Below, piece after piece: positions 34,331 to 45,300 of a stretch of DNA of 49,473 nt. The DNA is from an uncultured SAR86 cluster bacterium. Its GTDB lineage: Bacteria; Pseudomonadota; Gammaproteobacteria; Magnimaribacterales; TMED112. Under the pieces are notes generated by a model, which did no database searches, had not been told where the DNA came from, and worked only from the letters and a program-made list of their open reading frames with translations. The position numbers and the translations under genes are program-made. Position 1 is the stretch's first letter; every line of letters begins with the position of its first letter. Location of the stretch: NCBI GenBank assembly GCA_902535365.1, contig CACATF010000005.1, positions 1 through 49,473 on the forward strand. The letters are read 5' to 3'.

Positions 34331-34783
34331 TTGACAATTTTAGGCTTCCTAGAGTCTTTTGTTATCAGTGGATTCTTTTTTCCAAGCTTATTGCTGTACC
34401 TAATGGCGGTATTTCTCTATCTGGAAGGCATTTCTAGCATCTATGTTTTAACAGCTTTTGCTTATATTGGGGCATTTGTCGGTGATCAATCTAGTTATCT
34501 AATGGGACGAATTTTTGGATCAAAGATGCTTAAATGGAACATATTTAAAAAACGCACAAAACAAGTTGAGAAAACAAAAACCTGGTTTGATAAATACAAG
34601 TTTGGTGCTATTTTGCTAGGCAGAATGACTCCAAGCATTAGACCTTTTGCACCATTTTTTGTTGGTACATTTCGGTTAAATTACAGGACTTTTTTATTCT
34701 TTGATTTAATAGCATGCACAGTTTGGGCTAGTGGTTTAGTACTCCTTGTCATATTATGGGAATATATAGGAAGTTTATTCTAA
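34331..34783 (+). CDS. DedA-family membrane protein (start unclear)
   Basis: DedA/VTT-domain membrane protein; some relatives are undecaprenyl-phosphate or phospholipid flippases. Conserved parts: GFLESFVISGFFFPSLLLY, YIGAFVGDQSSYLMGRIFGSK and LLGRMTPSIRPFAPFFVGTFRL with the family Arg and Pro residues, then two TM helices. The only usual start codon is TTG at 34331, but the frame is open back to 34259, and the codons before the TTG (VDWLTQLQIFSFKNPLIAPLI) look like the normal DedA N-terminus. So the true start may be upstream at a rare codon, or made by slippage at the A9 run in phytase. Confidence 0.8.
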   Translation: MTILGFLESFVISGFFFPSLLLYLMAVFLYLEGISSIYVLTAFAYIGAFVGDQSSYLMGRIFGSKMLKWNIFKKRTKQVEKTKTWFDKYKFGAILLGRMTPSIRPFAPFFVGTFRLNYRTFLFFDLIACTVWASGLVLLVILWEYIGSLF

Positions 34784-34784
34784 T

Positions 34785-34961
34785 ATGTTAGGTCTTCTAA
34801 GCTTAGTTCTTTTAGTCATACTCGTAGTATTGCTTTTAAGTTACTTTTCAAAAACAAAAGAAAAGAATTTCTTAAAAGACTTAACCATAAAGTTTTTTGC
34901 AGTTGTATTAACAATAGCCTGTGTATATCTGTTTGTTCGTCTGTTAAGGTTCATAATTTAA
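34785..34961 (+). CDS. 58-aa two-TM microprotein
   Basis: A 58-codon frame begins 1 base after the DedA stop and ends in TAATG, sharing a base with the ATG of the HIT gene. It has a hydrophobic helix (residues about 2-20, MLGLLSLVLLVILVVLLLSY), a basic loop with SKTKEKNFLKD, and a second helix (about 35-51) ending with Arg-rich VRLLRFII. Two-pass membrane protein of unknown function. The exact fit between its neighbours is strong support that it is translated. Confidence 0.65.
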   Translation: MLGLLSLVLLVILVVLLLSYFSKTKEKNFLKDLTIKFFAVVLTIACVYLFVRLLRFII

Positions 34962-35302
34962 TGGCTAAATCAATATTTACTAAGATCCTCGATGGTGAAA
35001 TCCCAGGAGATATTCTTTTTGAAGACGAAGTTTGTTTTGCCATAAAAGATATCAACCCACAAGCACCAATACATATATTAATAATTCCAAAGAAACCTGT
35101 TGAGAAGGTATCAGATGCTGAATCCGATGATAAGGAGATGCTAGGTCATTTGCTTCTTGTTTCAAAAGCAATTGCAAATGAACAGGGGCTTGATGATAAC
35201 TACCGTTTAATAATCAATAATGGTGCCAAGGCAGGCCAAAGTGTATTTCACATACATGTGCATTTGCTTGGAGGCAGGAGTCTAAATTGGCCACCAGGTT
35301 AA
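34961..35302 (+). CDS. hinT: HIT-family (HinT-like) nucleotide hydrolase
   Basis: Histidine-triad protein, likely a purine nucleoside phosphoramidase. The triad HxHxH is H97, H99 and H101 in FHIHVHLLGG, and N-terminal IFTKILDGEIPGDILFEDE is the HinT beginning. 113 residues, standard for HinT. The ATG overlaps the stop of the upstream two-TM microprotein, so the genes are probably in one operon with DedA. Confidence 0.95.
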   Translation: MAKSIFTKILDGEIPGDILFEDEVCFAIKDINPQAPIHILIIPKKPVEKVSDAESDDKEMLGHLLLVSKAIANEQGLDDNYRLIINNGAKAGQSVFHIHVHLLGGRSLNWPPG

Positions 35303-35394
35303 TAGAGCATTGCGCCTATCAATAAAACAAAGACCACAATGCCAATTATTCCAAAAAAGATTACGATATTTTTAATTGTTGTTTTATCATCCAT
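35299..35394 (-). CDS. 31-aa single-TM microprotein
   Basis: A 31-codon frame on the minus strand, MDDKTTIKN followed by a hydrophobic helix (about residues 9-30) ending ML-Y. It fills the gap between the convergent HIT gene (4-base overlap of the stops) and the divergent acyltransferase (23 bases). Predicted tail-anchored-like peptide with a charged cytoplasmic head. No family recognised. Support is composition and fit only; there is no overlapping upstream gene to drive translation. Confidence 0.45.
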   Translation of the reverse strand: MDDKTTIKNIVIFFGIIGIVVFVLLIGAMLY

Positions 35395-35417
35395 AGGTAA
35401 ATTTTATAGTTAATACA

Positions 35418-36512
35418 GTGATACGTATAGAGCCATATAAAGATGATGAAGTAAATAAAGTTCTTCTTGAGCTTCTTTCAGATAATGATTTCTTATCTTT
35501 TGTGAAATCCAATCTTAATAAATCAACTTCGAAGTTTTTATCTATTCCCGGATCCAGTTTTCTGGCTATGCAATTATTTAAATCTAAAATCAAAAAACTA
35601 CATACAATTAAAGATTTTCAACAACAGGTTAAAGCAGTATTGGCTTCAGTTGTTAAACAGACAATTACTGATTTCACCACGGAAGGCTTAAATAAGCTTG
35701 ATAAAAACAAACCCTATTTATTCATAGGTAATCACAGAGATATAACGCTCGACTCAGCTTTGTGCAATCATGCTATTGATTCTATAGGCATGGATACTAC
35801 TTACAATGCCATTGGAGATAACCTTGTAAGCATCAAATGGATGGGTGATTTGCTGCGATTAAATAAAAGTTTTGTTATTGCTAGATCTGGAGATTCCAAG
35901 AAAGAGATTTATATGAATCTCTTTAAAGCATCAGATTTTATAGCACAAAGGTTGTCTGCTAATGAGAGTGTATGGATAGCACAAAAACAAGGTCGATCAA
36001 AAGATGGTCTTGATAAAACTGATCCAGCAGTACTAAAAATGCTTCATATCGCCCTTAGAAAAAAATGCGCTTTTGAGGATATTTCAAAACACTACAATAT
36101 TATTCCTTGTTCAATTTCATATGAAATAGATCCTTTGGCTGCTGAGAAAACAAAACAATCACTTAATAACGAGACGAAATCAAAAAACGACGATATATCT
36201 CATATCTTTAAAGGAGTGATGATGCCTAAAGGTAGGGTGCACCTAACTTTTTGCCCACCTGTGCTTGGAACTTTTTCACCAGAAGAATTAGCCAATGAAA
36301 TAGATAAAAGCATAATAAATAATTTTAAAATTTGGGATACAAATATTTATGCCTATCAAACACTATATGAGACGGTAAACGATGATGAATTTCCAAACGC
36401 TAGTAAATATTTCAATGATATGCGTTCTTCAATGACGAACGATGAGTTAGGGGATATAATGTCTCAGTACGCGAACCCTATTATTGCAAAAAAGGAACTA
36501 AACAATGAATGA
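35418..36512 (+). CDS. 1-acyl-glycerol-phosphate acyltransferase-like protein
   Basis: PlsC-like glycerolipid acyltransferase, expected to transfer an acyl chain to lysophospholipid at the inner membrane. Motif I reads FIGNHRDITLDSAL (the NHRD variant), then KSFVIARSG for motif II and VWIAQKQGRSKDGL for motif III, with IIPCSISYEIDP near motif IV. An N-terminal stretch of about 90 residues has no recognisable domain. The start is GTG at 35418. 364 residues. The final bases overlap the next small gene by 8 bases. Confidence 0.85.
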   Translation: MIRIEPYKDDEVNKVLLELLSDNDFLSFVKSNLNKSTSKFLSIPGSSFLAMQLFKSKIKKLHTIKDFQQQVKAVLASVVKQTITDFTTEGLNKLDKNKPYLFIGNHRDITLDSALCNHAIDSIGMDTTYNAIGDNLVSIKWMGDLLRLNKSFVIARSGDSKKEIYMNLFKASDFIAQRLSANESVWIAQKQGRSKDGLDKTDPAVLKMLHIALRKKCAFEDISKHYNIIPCSISYEIDPLAAEKTKQSLNNETKSKNDDISHIFKGVMMPKGRVHLTFCPPVLGTFSPEELANEIDKSIINNFKIWDTNIYAYQTLYETVNDDEFPNASKYFNDMRSSMTNDELGDIMSQYANPIIAKKELNNE

Positions 36513-36630
36513 CGATCCATTTTATAACTCAGAAGAGGAAAAGAACAATTCATCCTCAGACGCTCTTGTAGCTTTTATAGTAATCATTTGTGGTGTTATT
36601 GCCGCAGCTTATTATGTAAGTTCTTTATGA
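36505..36630 (+). CDS. 41-aa single-TM microprotein
   Basis: A 41-codon frame whose ATG lies inside the end of the acyltransferase gene and whose stop overlaps the SDR start (ATGA). The N-terminal half is polar and acidic (DDPFYNSEEEKNNSSSDA), the C-terminal half one hydrophobic helix (residues about 20-40). Predicted single-pass inner-membrane peptide with the charged head in the cytoplasm. No family recognised. Overlap at both ends is good evidence for translation. Confidence 0.65.
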   Translation: MNDDPFYNSEEEKNNSSSDALVAFIVIICGVIAAAYYVSSL

Positions 36631-37418
36631 GTCTAGAGATAAATAATTTATTTAGTGTCAAAGACAAAGTAGCAGTTGTTACAGGTGGCTCAAGGGGTAT
36701 TGGCGAAATGCTTTCCTCTGGTTTCTTAGCAAACGGAGCTAAAGTCTATATAACAGCACGAAAAGAAGAAGCACTTGTTGCAAAAGCTGCAGAACTATCA
36801 GATAAATTTGGAGTGGATTGCATACCCTTTGCAGTAGATCTATCTAACTTAGATGGTGTTATGAAGCTTGTTGATTATCTTACTGAGCATGAACCTAATG
36901 GTATTGATTTTTTAATCAATAATGCTGGTGCAGCATGGGGTGCTCCATATGATCAATTTCCAGAATCAGGCTGGGATAAAGTAGTTGATTTAAATTTAAA
37001 ATCTCCCTTTTTCTTAACCCAGCAACTAACACCTTTACTAGAGACAAAGGGTACCTCTGATAATCCATCTCGTGTGGTTAACATTGCATCCATAGACGGC
37101 TTGCATGTCCCTTTTATGGAGACTTATTCATATACTGCCTCTAAATCAGGAATTATTCATTTAACAAGACATCTTGCTAAAACATTAGTTTCTAAAAATA
37201 TTATTGTTAATGCTATTGCTCCAGGACCTTTTGATAGTCACATGTTAGGCAAAGCCGTAAATTTTGATTACAGCTTAATAGCAGATTCAGTTCCAAGAAA
37301 AAGGATTGGCACACCAGAGGATATTGCAGGTTTATGCATTTATTTGTGTTCCAGGGCTGGTGCTTATACTGTTGGAGAAACCATCACTTGTGATGGCGGC
37401 TCCATTAAAACACTTTAA
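36627..37418 (+). CDS. SDR oxidoreductase, RhlG/FabG-like
   Basis: Short-chain dehydrogenase/reductase, NAD(P)H-dependent. TGGSRGIG at residues 19-26, NNAG near 98, catalytic S155 in NIASIDG and Y169-x3-K173 in YSYTASK; VNAIAPGPF follows. The SIDGL and APGPF details resemble RhlG-type ketoacyl reductases. 263 residues. The start at 36627 fits the Rossmann N-terminus; the frame runs further upstream to 36588 inside the microprotein gene. Substrate unknown. Its stop abuts the stop of convergent trxB with no base between. Confidence 0.9.
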   Translation: MSLEINNLFSVKDKVAVVTGGSRGIGEMLSSGFLANGAKVYITARKEEALVAKAAELSDKFGVDCIPFAVDLSNLDGVMKLVDYLTEHEPNGIDFLINNAGAAWGAPYDQFPESGWDKVVDLNLKSPFFLTQQLTPLLETKGTSDNPSRVVNIASIDGLHVPFMETYSYTASKSGIIHLTRHLAKTLVSKNIIVNAIAPGPFDSHMLGKAVNFDYSLIADSVPRKRIGTPEDIAGLCIYLCSRAGAYTVGETITCDGGSIKTL

Positions 37419-38387
<969 letters not shown>

Positions 38388-38406
38388 TTAGTTACAATAT
38401 CTTAGC

Positions 38407-40509
38407 ATGTCAATTGATAGAATATATAGAGAGTTTTTTGGCTTTAGCCTTATAATTTTTTCACTTTTTCTTCTAGCCAGCGTACTAACATTTTCAGCGC
38501 AAGATAATGTAGTAAATATTTTTAATGAAAATACTACTTATCAAAATAATTTTGGCTACATTGGGGCACTGTTTTCTAATAGCTTGTTTTCTTATATTGG
38601 TTTATCTGCATATTATTTTTGCCTAGTTAATTTTTATTTTGGGATGGTTATGTTTTTTACAGAACCATCAAAAACATTTTCAGAAAGACTTACATCATTC
38701 AATCATTTGCTTTTTAGTTTAATTTCATTATTTCCTCTATCGCTTTTCTTTTCTGCGATGCTTCCGGATACTGCTCTAGAGATATCAAGTGCAGGCATTA
38801 ATACTGGAGGAGTGGCAGGCATGAATTTGCTACTAATCTTTGGGGATACTCTTAATGCCTTGTGGCTGGGGATAATTGGTTTTTTCTTATTTTTAACTTT
38901 TCAATATTTAATTTTTTACAAACTTATCAACAACATTAATTTATTTTTTAAACAAGATAAAAAAGTTGAAAAGAAAGCACCTTCCAAGCCACTTAAAGAA
39001 GTAAAAGTTCCAGATAACATAAAAAAAGAGAAGAAAGAAACACCGGCAAAACAACCAGTTACAACAGAGCCAATCAGTCAAAAACAAGATTTTCTGGATT
39101 TATTGGATCAAAACGTTGATGAATCATCATCAGTGACTAAAGAATATTTAGAAGATCTATCGCTTAATCTTGTTGCTAAACTTCAAGAATTCGGTATTGA
39201 AGGCAAGGTAGAAGGTTCATTTCCCGGACCCGTAATTACTAGATTTGAAATTAATCTTGCCCCTGGCACTAAAGCTAGCCAGGTAACAAATATAGCTAAT
39301 GACCTTGCTCGATCCCTTGCAGTTAAAAGTGTCAGGGTGGTTGAGGTAATAGAAGGTAAATCTTCAATTGGAATTGAAATTCCAAATCCAAAACGTAAGG
39401 TAGTAAACCTTTACTCAGCGTTAAAAGAATTTGATCAAAAAGATCTAAATCCACTTGAATTTAGTATTGGTAAGGATATTGCTGGCAATCCATCAAAGAT
39501 AGATCTTCAACAACTTCCGCACTTGTTAATTGCTGGTACTACTGGCTCAGGTAAATCAGTTGGAGTTAATACTGTTTTACTGAATCTGCTTAGAAACAAT
39601 ACTCATCATGATTTAAAACTCTTACTCATAGATCCAAAGATGTTAGAGCTATCTGTATATGATGACATTCCTCATTTAATTACACCTGTGATCACTGATA
39701 TGCAGAAGGCAGCTAATGGTTTGAATTGGTGTGTTAAAGAAATGGATAAAAGATATAAACTCATGTCAATTTTGGGTGTCAGAAATTTAGAAAGTTACAA
39801 CCAAAAAATTAGTAAACCAAATTCTATCCCACAAGAAACAAAAGAAAAATTAATGATTGAATTTGATGGTGAACTAAAACAACTACCATACATTGTTGTT
39901 GTCATTGATGAATTAGCTGACCTGATGATGGTTACTGGTAAAAAGGTAGAGCAACTGATTGCACGTCTTGCTCAAAAAGCTCGAGCCTCTGGAATACATC
40001 TTGTTATAGCAACTCAGAGACCATCAGTAGATGTCATTACAGGCCTTATAAAGGCAAACATACCATCTAGAATGTCATTTTTAGTATCTTCCAAAGTTGA
40101 TTCAAGAACGATCTTAGATCAAGGCGGTGCTGAACAATTATTAGGCAAGGGTGATATGTTGTTTGTTGAACCTGGAACTTCTATTCCAAAAAGGATCCAT
40201 GGAGCTTTTGTTACTGATGATGAAGTACAAAAAATTGCCAAACTGCTCAGAGAATCTGGTTCCCCAGAGTACATCGAAGAAGTTACTAAATCTATTGAAG
40301 TGCAAGAATTGAACTCAGATTCTGATAACGATGATGATCTTTACAATGAAGCTGTGGAATTTGTTATCGAAACAAGAAGGGCATCTATATCCTCAATCCA
40401 AAGGAAATTTAGAATAGGCTATAACAGAGCAGCAAGACTCATTGAAACAATGGAAGAAAATGGAATTGTTTCTCCAATGAATTCAAATGGTTCCAGAGAA
40501 GTTTTATAG
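38407..40509 (+). CDS. ftsK: DNA translocase FtsK
   Basis: Septal DNA translocase that moves chromosome ends to dif and activates XerCD. About four TM helices in the first 180 residues, a short charged linker (about 185-225, many Lys/Glu), then the motor with Walker A AGTTGSGKSVGVN near 376, VVVIDELADLMM and LAQKARASGIHLVIATQRP. The C-terminal gamma winged helix (about 645-700, RRASISSIQRKFRIGYNRAARLIE) should read polar KOPS motifs. At 700 residues the long linker of E. coli FtsK is missing. TACAAT ends 8 bases before the ATG. Confidence 0.97.
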   Translation: MSIDRIYREFFGFSLIIFSLFLLASVLTFSAQDNVVNIFNENTTYQNNFGYIGALFSNSLFSYIGLSAYYFCLVNFYFGMVMFFTEPSKTFSERLTSFNHLLFSLISLFPLSLFFSAMLPDTALEISSAGINTGGVAGMNLLLIFGDTLNALWLGIIGFFLFLTFQYLIFYKLINNINLFFKQDKKVEKKAPSKPLKEVKVPDNIKKEKKETPAKQPVTTEPISQKQDFLDLLDQNVDESSSVTKEYLEDLSLNLVAKLQEFGIEGKVEGSFPGPVITRFEINLAPGTKASQVTNIANDLARSLAVKSVRVVEVIEGKSSIGIEIPNPKRKVVNLYSALKEFDQKDLNPLEFSIGKDIAGNPSKIDLQQLPHLLIAGTTGSGKSVGVNTVLLNLLRNNTHHDLKLLLIDPKMLELSVYDDIPHLITPVITDMQKAANGLNWCVKEMDKRYKLMSILGVRNLESYNQKISKPNSIPQETKEKLMIEFDGELKQLPYIVVVIDELADLMMVTGKKVEQLIARLAQKARASGIHLVIATQRPSVDVITGLIKANIPSRMSFLVSSKVDSRTILDQGGAEQLLGKGDMLFVEPGTSIPKRIHGAFVTDDEVQKIAKLLRESGSPEYIEEVTKSIEVQELNSDSDNDDDLYNEAVEFVIETRRASISSIQRKFRIGYNRAARLIETMEENGIVSPMNSNGSREVL

Positions 40510-41029
40510 TTTACTTATCCTTTTTCTATCATTTGAAGTGGTAAGTGATATCGTTGAATTATTTGATCCATTTACAGCTGAAATAAATATTGAAAAAAAA
40601 GAATATTATTCAAATCAAACTATTTCACAAGGGTTAATTTCTTTTCAAGACAATAAATTTGTTTATCAGCTCAATGATCCAATGAATCAGACAATTTATG
40701 GTTTGAAAGATCAACTTATTGTTCAAGATAATGATTTTAAACAAGTCATGATTTACAACAATAACTATAATTTTTTACTTTCAAAGGTATTCGATAAAGA
40801 ATTAACTTACACACCTATTAGTTGTCCAGAGATGTGTTTTAAAGCAATCATCAATGATGAATCAATAAAGACTTCAACAGTTACTGCTGTTAACAACAAA
40901 CTTGCTAGTATGCAAATAGTTGATAATCAAAACCAAGTTTTTTTGATTAAATTTAGCAATTTAGTTTATGAATCAACTAATATTAGTTATGTAGCACCAA
41001 ATGATTATCAGGTAATTAGAAATGATTGA
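40487..41029 (+). CDS. lolA: Outer-membrane lipoprotein carrier LolA
   Basis: Periplasmic chaperone that ferries lipoproteins from LolCDE to LolB. The 180-residue protein has an N-terminal hydrophobic signal (about residues 6-20), then a beta-rich body with SQGLISFQDNKFVYQLNDPMNQTIYGLKDQL, which matches the LolA fold region around the membrane-mimicking concave sheet. Sequence is divergent; the place between ftsK and serS is the conserved gammaproteobacterial position of lolA. The start overlaps ftsK by 23 bases. Confidence 0.75.
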   Translation: MVPEKFYSLLILFLSFEVVSDIVELFDPFTAEINIEKKEYYSNQTISQGLISFQDNKFVYQLNDPMNQTIYGLKDQLIVQDNDFKQVMIYNNNYNFLLSKVFDKELTYTPISCPEMCFKAIINDESIKTSTVTAVNNKLASMQIVDNQNQVFLIKFSNLVYESTNISYVAPNDYQVIRND

Positions 41030-42278
41030 TTTAAATAAATTAAAGGACAATCCCAAGCTTGCTGAAAAGCTTACTGCCAAAGGCTCTACAGCTGATATAG
41101 ATCATTTATTTTCTTTGAACGATAGTAAAAATACTATGCAAGTAGAACTTGATGATCTTAAAAACAAAAAAAATGAAATATCTAAACTGATTGGGGAGCT
41201 TGCTAAAAACGGTGAAAATATCGATGAAGATAAAAATAAATCAAATGAAATAAATGAGTCAATCGACGCCTTGCAGGAAAAATTTAATTTAGCAAAAACA
41301 GAGCTTTCTGGTCTCCTATTATCTATTCCCAATATTCCAGATGATGATGTTCCCATTGGGTCTAATGAAGAAGCCAATATTGTTGTTTCTGAAAGTATTT
41401 ATACGCAAAAATCAGATGGATTAGACCATACTCAAATTGGCGAACTAATCGATGGGGTCGATTTCAACAAAGCCACTTTAATAAGTGGTGCTAGATTTGT
41501 GGTCTTAAAAGGAAAGGTGGCAAAACTACAACGCGCATTAATACAGTTTATGCTTGATGAGGCTGAAAATAATGGCTATCAGGAACAATATGTTCCGTAT
41601 ATAGTGAATACAGAATCTCTTATTGGAACTGGTCAGCTACCAAAATTTGAAGAAGATCAATTCAAAGTAGACGACAATAAATATTTAATACCAACAGCAG
41701 AAGTTCCTCTAACTAACTTATTAAGGGATACAACTCTAAATGAATCAGATCTGCCAGTAAAGTTAACAGCACATACACCGTGTTTTAGATCTGAAGCTGG
41801 AAATTATGGCAAAGATACAAAAGGGATGATTCGACAACATCAGTTTGAAAAAGTTGAACTTGTTAAGTTCGTCCACCCAGAAGAGTCTGATAAAGCACTT
41901 GAAGACTTAACTGATAATGCAGCCCAACTCCTAGATAAACTTGAATTATCTTACAGAAAAGTGGTCTTATGTACCGGGGATCTCGGCTTCTCATCAGCAA
42001 AAACCATTGATTTAGAGGTTTGGTTACCAAGCCAAAATTGTTTTAGAGAAATATCTTCATGCTCAAATTTCAGAGACTTTCAAGCACGTAGAATCAATGT
42101 AAAAGTTAAAAATAGTAAAAATAAATACATTCCACACACACTTAATGGTTCTGCACTTGCTGTTGGAAGAACATTAGTGGCAATTCTAGAAAACAATTAT
42201 GTTGAAGGTGAGGGGGTTCATATACCTTCTGTTCTGTCAAAATATTTAGATTTTTCTCTAATTGAAGAAAAAAATTAA
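41022..42278 (+). CDS. serS: Seryl-tRNA synthetase
   Basis: Class II aminoacyl-tRNA synthetase for serine. N-terminal coiled-coil arm (about residues 27-100), then motif 2 TPCFRSEAGNYGKDTKGMIRQHQF and motif 3 NGSALAVGRTLVAILENN, with the serine-binding TAEVPLTNL. 418 residues, normal. It overlaps lolA by 8 bases. rarA, often found between lolA and serS, is absent. Confidence 0.98.
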   Translation: MIDLNKLKDNPKLAEKLTAKGSTADIDHLFSLNDSKNTMQVELDDLKNKKNEISKLIGELAKNGENIDEDKNKSNEINESIDALQEKFNLAKTELSGLLLSIPNIPDDDVPIGSNEEANIVVSESIYTQKSDGLDHTQIGELIDGVDFNKATLISGARFVVLKGKVAKLQRALIQFMLDEAENNGYQEQYVPYIVNTESLIGTGQLPKFEEDQFKVDDNKYLIPTAEVPLTNLLRDTTLNESDLPVKLTAHTPCFRSEAGNYGKDTKGMIRQHQFEKVELVKFVHPEESDKALEDLTDNAAQLLDKLELSYRKVVLCTGDLGFSSAKTIDLEVWLPSQNCFREISSCSNFRDFQARRINVKVKNSKNKYIPHTLNGSALAVGRTLVAILENNYVEGEGVHIPSVLSKYLDFSLIEEKN

Positions 42279-42297
42279 CAAGAATTTCACATAAGTG

Positions 42298-42326
42298 TTA
42301 AAAGTTCTTCAACTTTAGTTATAAAA
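42298..42326 (+). promoter_or_regulatory. Candidate promoter of the Oar-type receptor gene
   Basis: TTAAAA at 42298-42303 and TATAAAA at 42320-42326 are 16 bases apart. Transcription would give a leader of about 25-30 bases with a GAGGG Shine-Dalgarno at about -10. The -35 is weak. Confidence 0.35.
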
Positions 42327-42356
42327 TATATTCATATCAGATTTTGAGGGTATTTT

Positions 42357-45300
42357 ATGAAAAAAATTCTATTGTCGCTTTCCTTAGCGATATTCTCGTT
42401 ATTTGTCGTATCTCAGGTTGATGTTAGGTCATCAATCAAAGGATATGTCAACGACGGTTCAGGGCCAGTAGAAGGTGCTGAAGTTGTCGTAGTTTATATG
42501 CCAACGGGCTCTTCTGATACAGCTGTAACCGGTGCAGGTGGTGACTTTGTTTTCAATAACTTAGCCCCAGGTGGACCATATACAGTTACTGTATCAAAAG
42601 CAGGCTATGCAGAAGCAAACGCAACTGGTGTTTTCACAAAGTTTAGTGAAACATCAAGTGTTGATGTTTTTCTTGCTGCAGAGTTTGAAGAGGTTGTTGT
42701 TAGTGCTCAAGCATTAGATAGCACTATTAGATTTGGTAATGGTACAGTCTTCGGAGAAGGTGTCATTGATGGTATGCCATCAGCTGACAGAGGTATCCAA
42801 GACATTGCTGCATTAGACCCTAGAGTTGCAGTTGCAAGTGCAGAGGACTTTTTCTCACTTTCAGTTATGGGTAGTAACCCAAGAACTAACGACATCACAA
42901 TTGATGGTGTTTCTGTCAACGATGGTTTTGGTCTTAATGATAGTGGTCAACCAACACTAAGAAACTCTTTCTCAATTGAAACTGTTAAACAGATTTCTGT
43001 TGATATTACACCGTTTGATGTATCAAGAGGTGGTTTTGTTTCTGGTAGTGTTAACGCTGTTACAAAATCAGGTACTAATGAATTCGAAGGCGATTTCTAT
43101 GTATTTAGTAGAAATGAAGGAATGGTTGGAACAGACGCATTTGGAAACGATGCAGATGTTTTTGATGAAAACACTACTGGTTTCAGTTTAGGTGGTCCGA
43201 TTATTCAAGATAAAGCGTTTTTCTACTTTAACTATGAAGAATTTGCACAAACATACCCAGCTTTCTATGGACCTGCTGGAAGTGGAGCAACTAGAGAAGC
43301 TTACTTTGTAACACAAGCATTAGTTGACAGAGTTAGAGCTGCTGCTCAAACACTTTATGGATTTGATCCAGGGACATACGATACTGAACAAGAAAATATG
43401 TCTACTAATACATTCTTGAAGCTGAACTATTTAATAAATGATAATCATGAAGCTGAAGTTTCATTTATTGATACAGATTCTAATCTTGTAAAGGTTAGAG
43501 GTAATCCGCCATTTGGCTTTGCATTAGATAGTCAATGGTATGATGATAAGCAAGGCGTTGAGATCATGACTGGAAAGTTATTCAGCGATTGGTCAGATAA
43601 GTTCTCAACACAGCTTGTTTACTCAACAAGAACACAGACAGATAATCAAGATCCTTACAGAGGGGATACATTCCCATCAGTTTCTATCGTAATTGATAGC
43701 CCTGACGGAACATGTTCACTTGAAAACTCAAACTGTACAAACCCATTCAGAACCATTTGGGGTTCAGCTAGAAGTGGACAGTATGAAACACTAAGATTTG
43801 GTCAAGACCAATTTAGATACAACAATGAAATTGTTGTTGACTCAATGTCTTACTCATTCAAAGGTTTCTACGACTTTAATGCTGATCATGACATTACATT
43901 TGGTTATGAGTACAAAGAAGATGACATCTATAACTCATTCAGAGTTTGTGGTGGTGGTTGTTATGGTTTCTCAGGTATCGATCAATTCGAAGCTGGAACA
44001 CCAATTTATTACCTTCTTGAAGGTGGTGTAGGTGGAGTGATTAACGGCGATGCTGTTAATTGGGTTCTATCAACAACAACTATGTTTGTACAAGATGAGT
44101 GGAGAGTTAACGATAAGCTCAACATGCTTATGGGTTTAAGAATGGACATTAATGAGTCTGACTCAGCTCCAAACGCAAACCCAGCTTATACAGCAGCTAC
44201 AGGTTACAGAAACGATGTTCCAATTAAGGATAGAGTTCTTCAACCTAGAGTTGGTTTTGATTACGACGCAACTGATACTCTAGATAACTTCTTTGAGTTC
44301 TTACCAGTTGGCGATGTGGTTGAAAGCCTAACAGTTCGAGGTGGTTGGGGTAAATTTGTAGGTAGATTGCCTGCAGTATGGATCTCAAACTCATGGAGTA
44401 ATGACGGTGGTATTGGTAAAGCTGAATACGAAGCTTTCACATTCAATGGTTCACCAATTGAAGGACTACTGTTCGATCCTAATTCAGATGATCAAAACAG
44501 AACAGGTCTTCTTACTTCATCAGCAGGTGGTGATGTTAACTCACTTGATGAGAACTTTGGTTTACCATCATCATGGAGAACAGCACTTGCATTTGACTTT
44601 GATTTAGTTGATGGCTGGTTTGTTGGTATGGAATTCAACAGAGATAGAGTTAACAAGGCTTTTGCTTATGTTGATCCTTTCCTTGAAGGAAATGCTGTGG
44701 GAACGCTTCCTGATGGAAGAACTTACTACAACAATAGTGAGGGTGACCTTCACACAACAACAACCGACCTTGGATTTACAAACTCTGTTTCATACAAAGT
44801 TTCTAAGTCATTCCTTGATGACAAGCTAAGACTTTACTTCGCATACTCAGATACTGAGTCTGAAGACGTATTCTCAGCTGGTTCATCAACACAAGGTTCC
44901 AACTATGGTAAGTATGCAACATGTAATAACTCTTTCGCACCTAACCTATGTACTAAACCTGCATTATGGGGAGCAAGCGAGAGAATGGTTGCAACACTTG
45001 ACTATACAGCCGATTGGTTTGGAGCAGATAACCCAACAAGGTTCTATCTAATGTGGAAAAGAGAATCTGGTAGAAGATTCAGTTACACATACGATACAAA
45101 CCCTATTGGTGACGGCTATAGAGATGAAAGAGACCTATGGTATGTTCCAACAGGACCAAATGATCCTTTAGTAACATTTAGTGATGACACTGGCGCAGCT
45201 TTCTATGAGTATGTTGATACATACTTAAGTGGCTACAAAGGTCAAATTGCTCCTGCTAATGGTTTCATTGGACCATGGACAACAAGAATGGACCTTAAGG

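Noticed and set aside
34785-34961. 58-aa frame as a holin or SecE-like protein
   Set aside because: Two TM helices and a basic loop are not enough to claim either; no family motif is visible.
42707-44829. Several 60-77-codon frames inside the Oar-type receptor gene
   Set aside because: Shadow frames; low-complexity products and no start signals, while the receptor frame is continuous.
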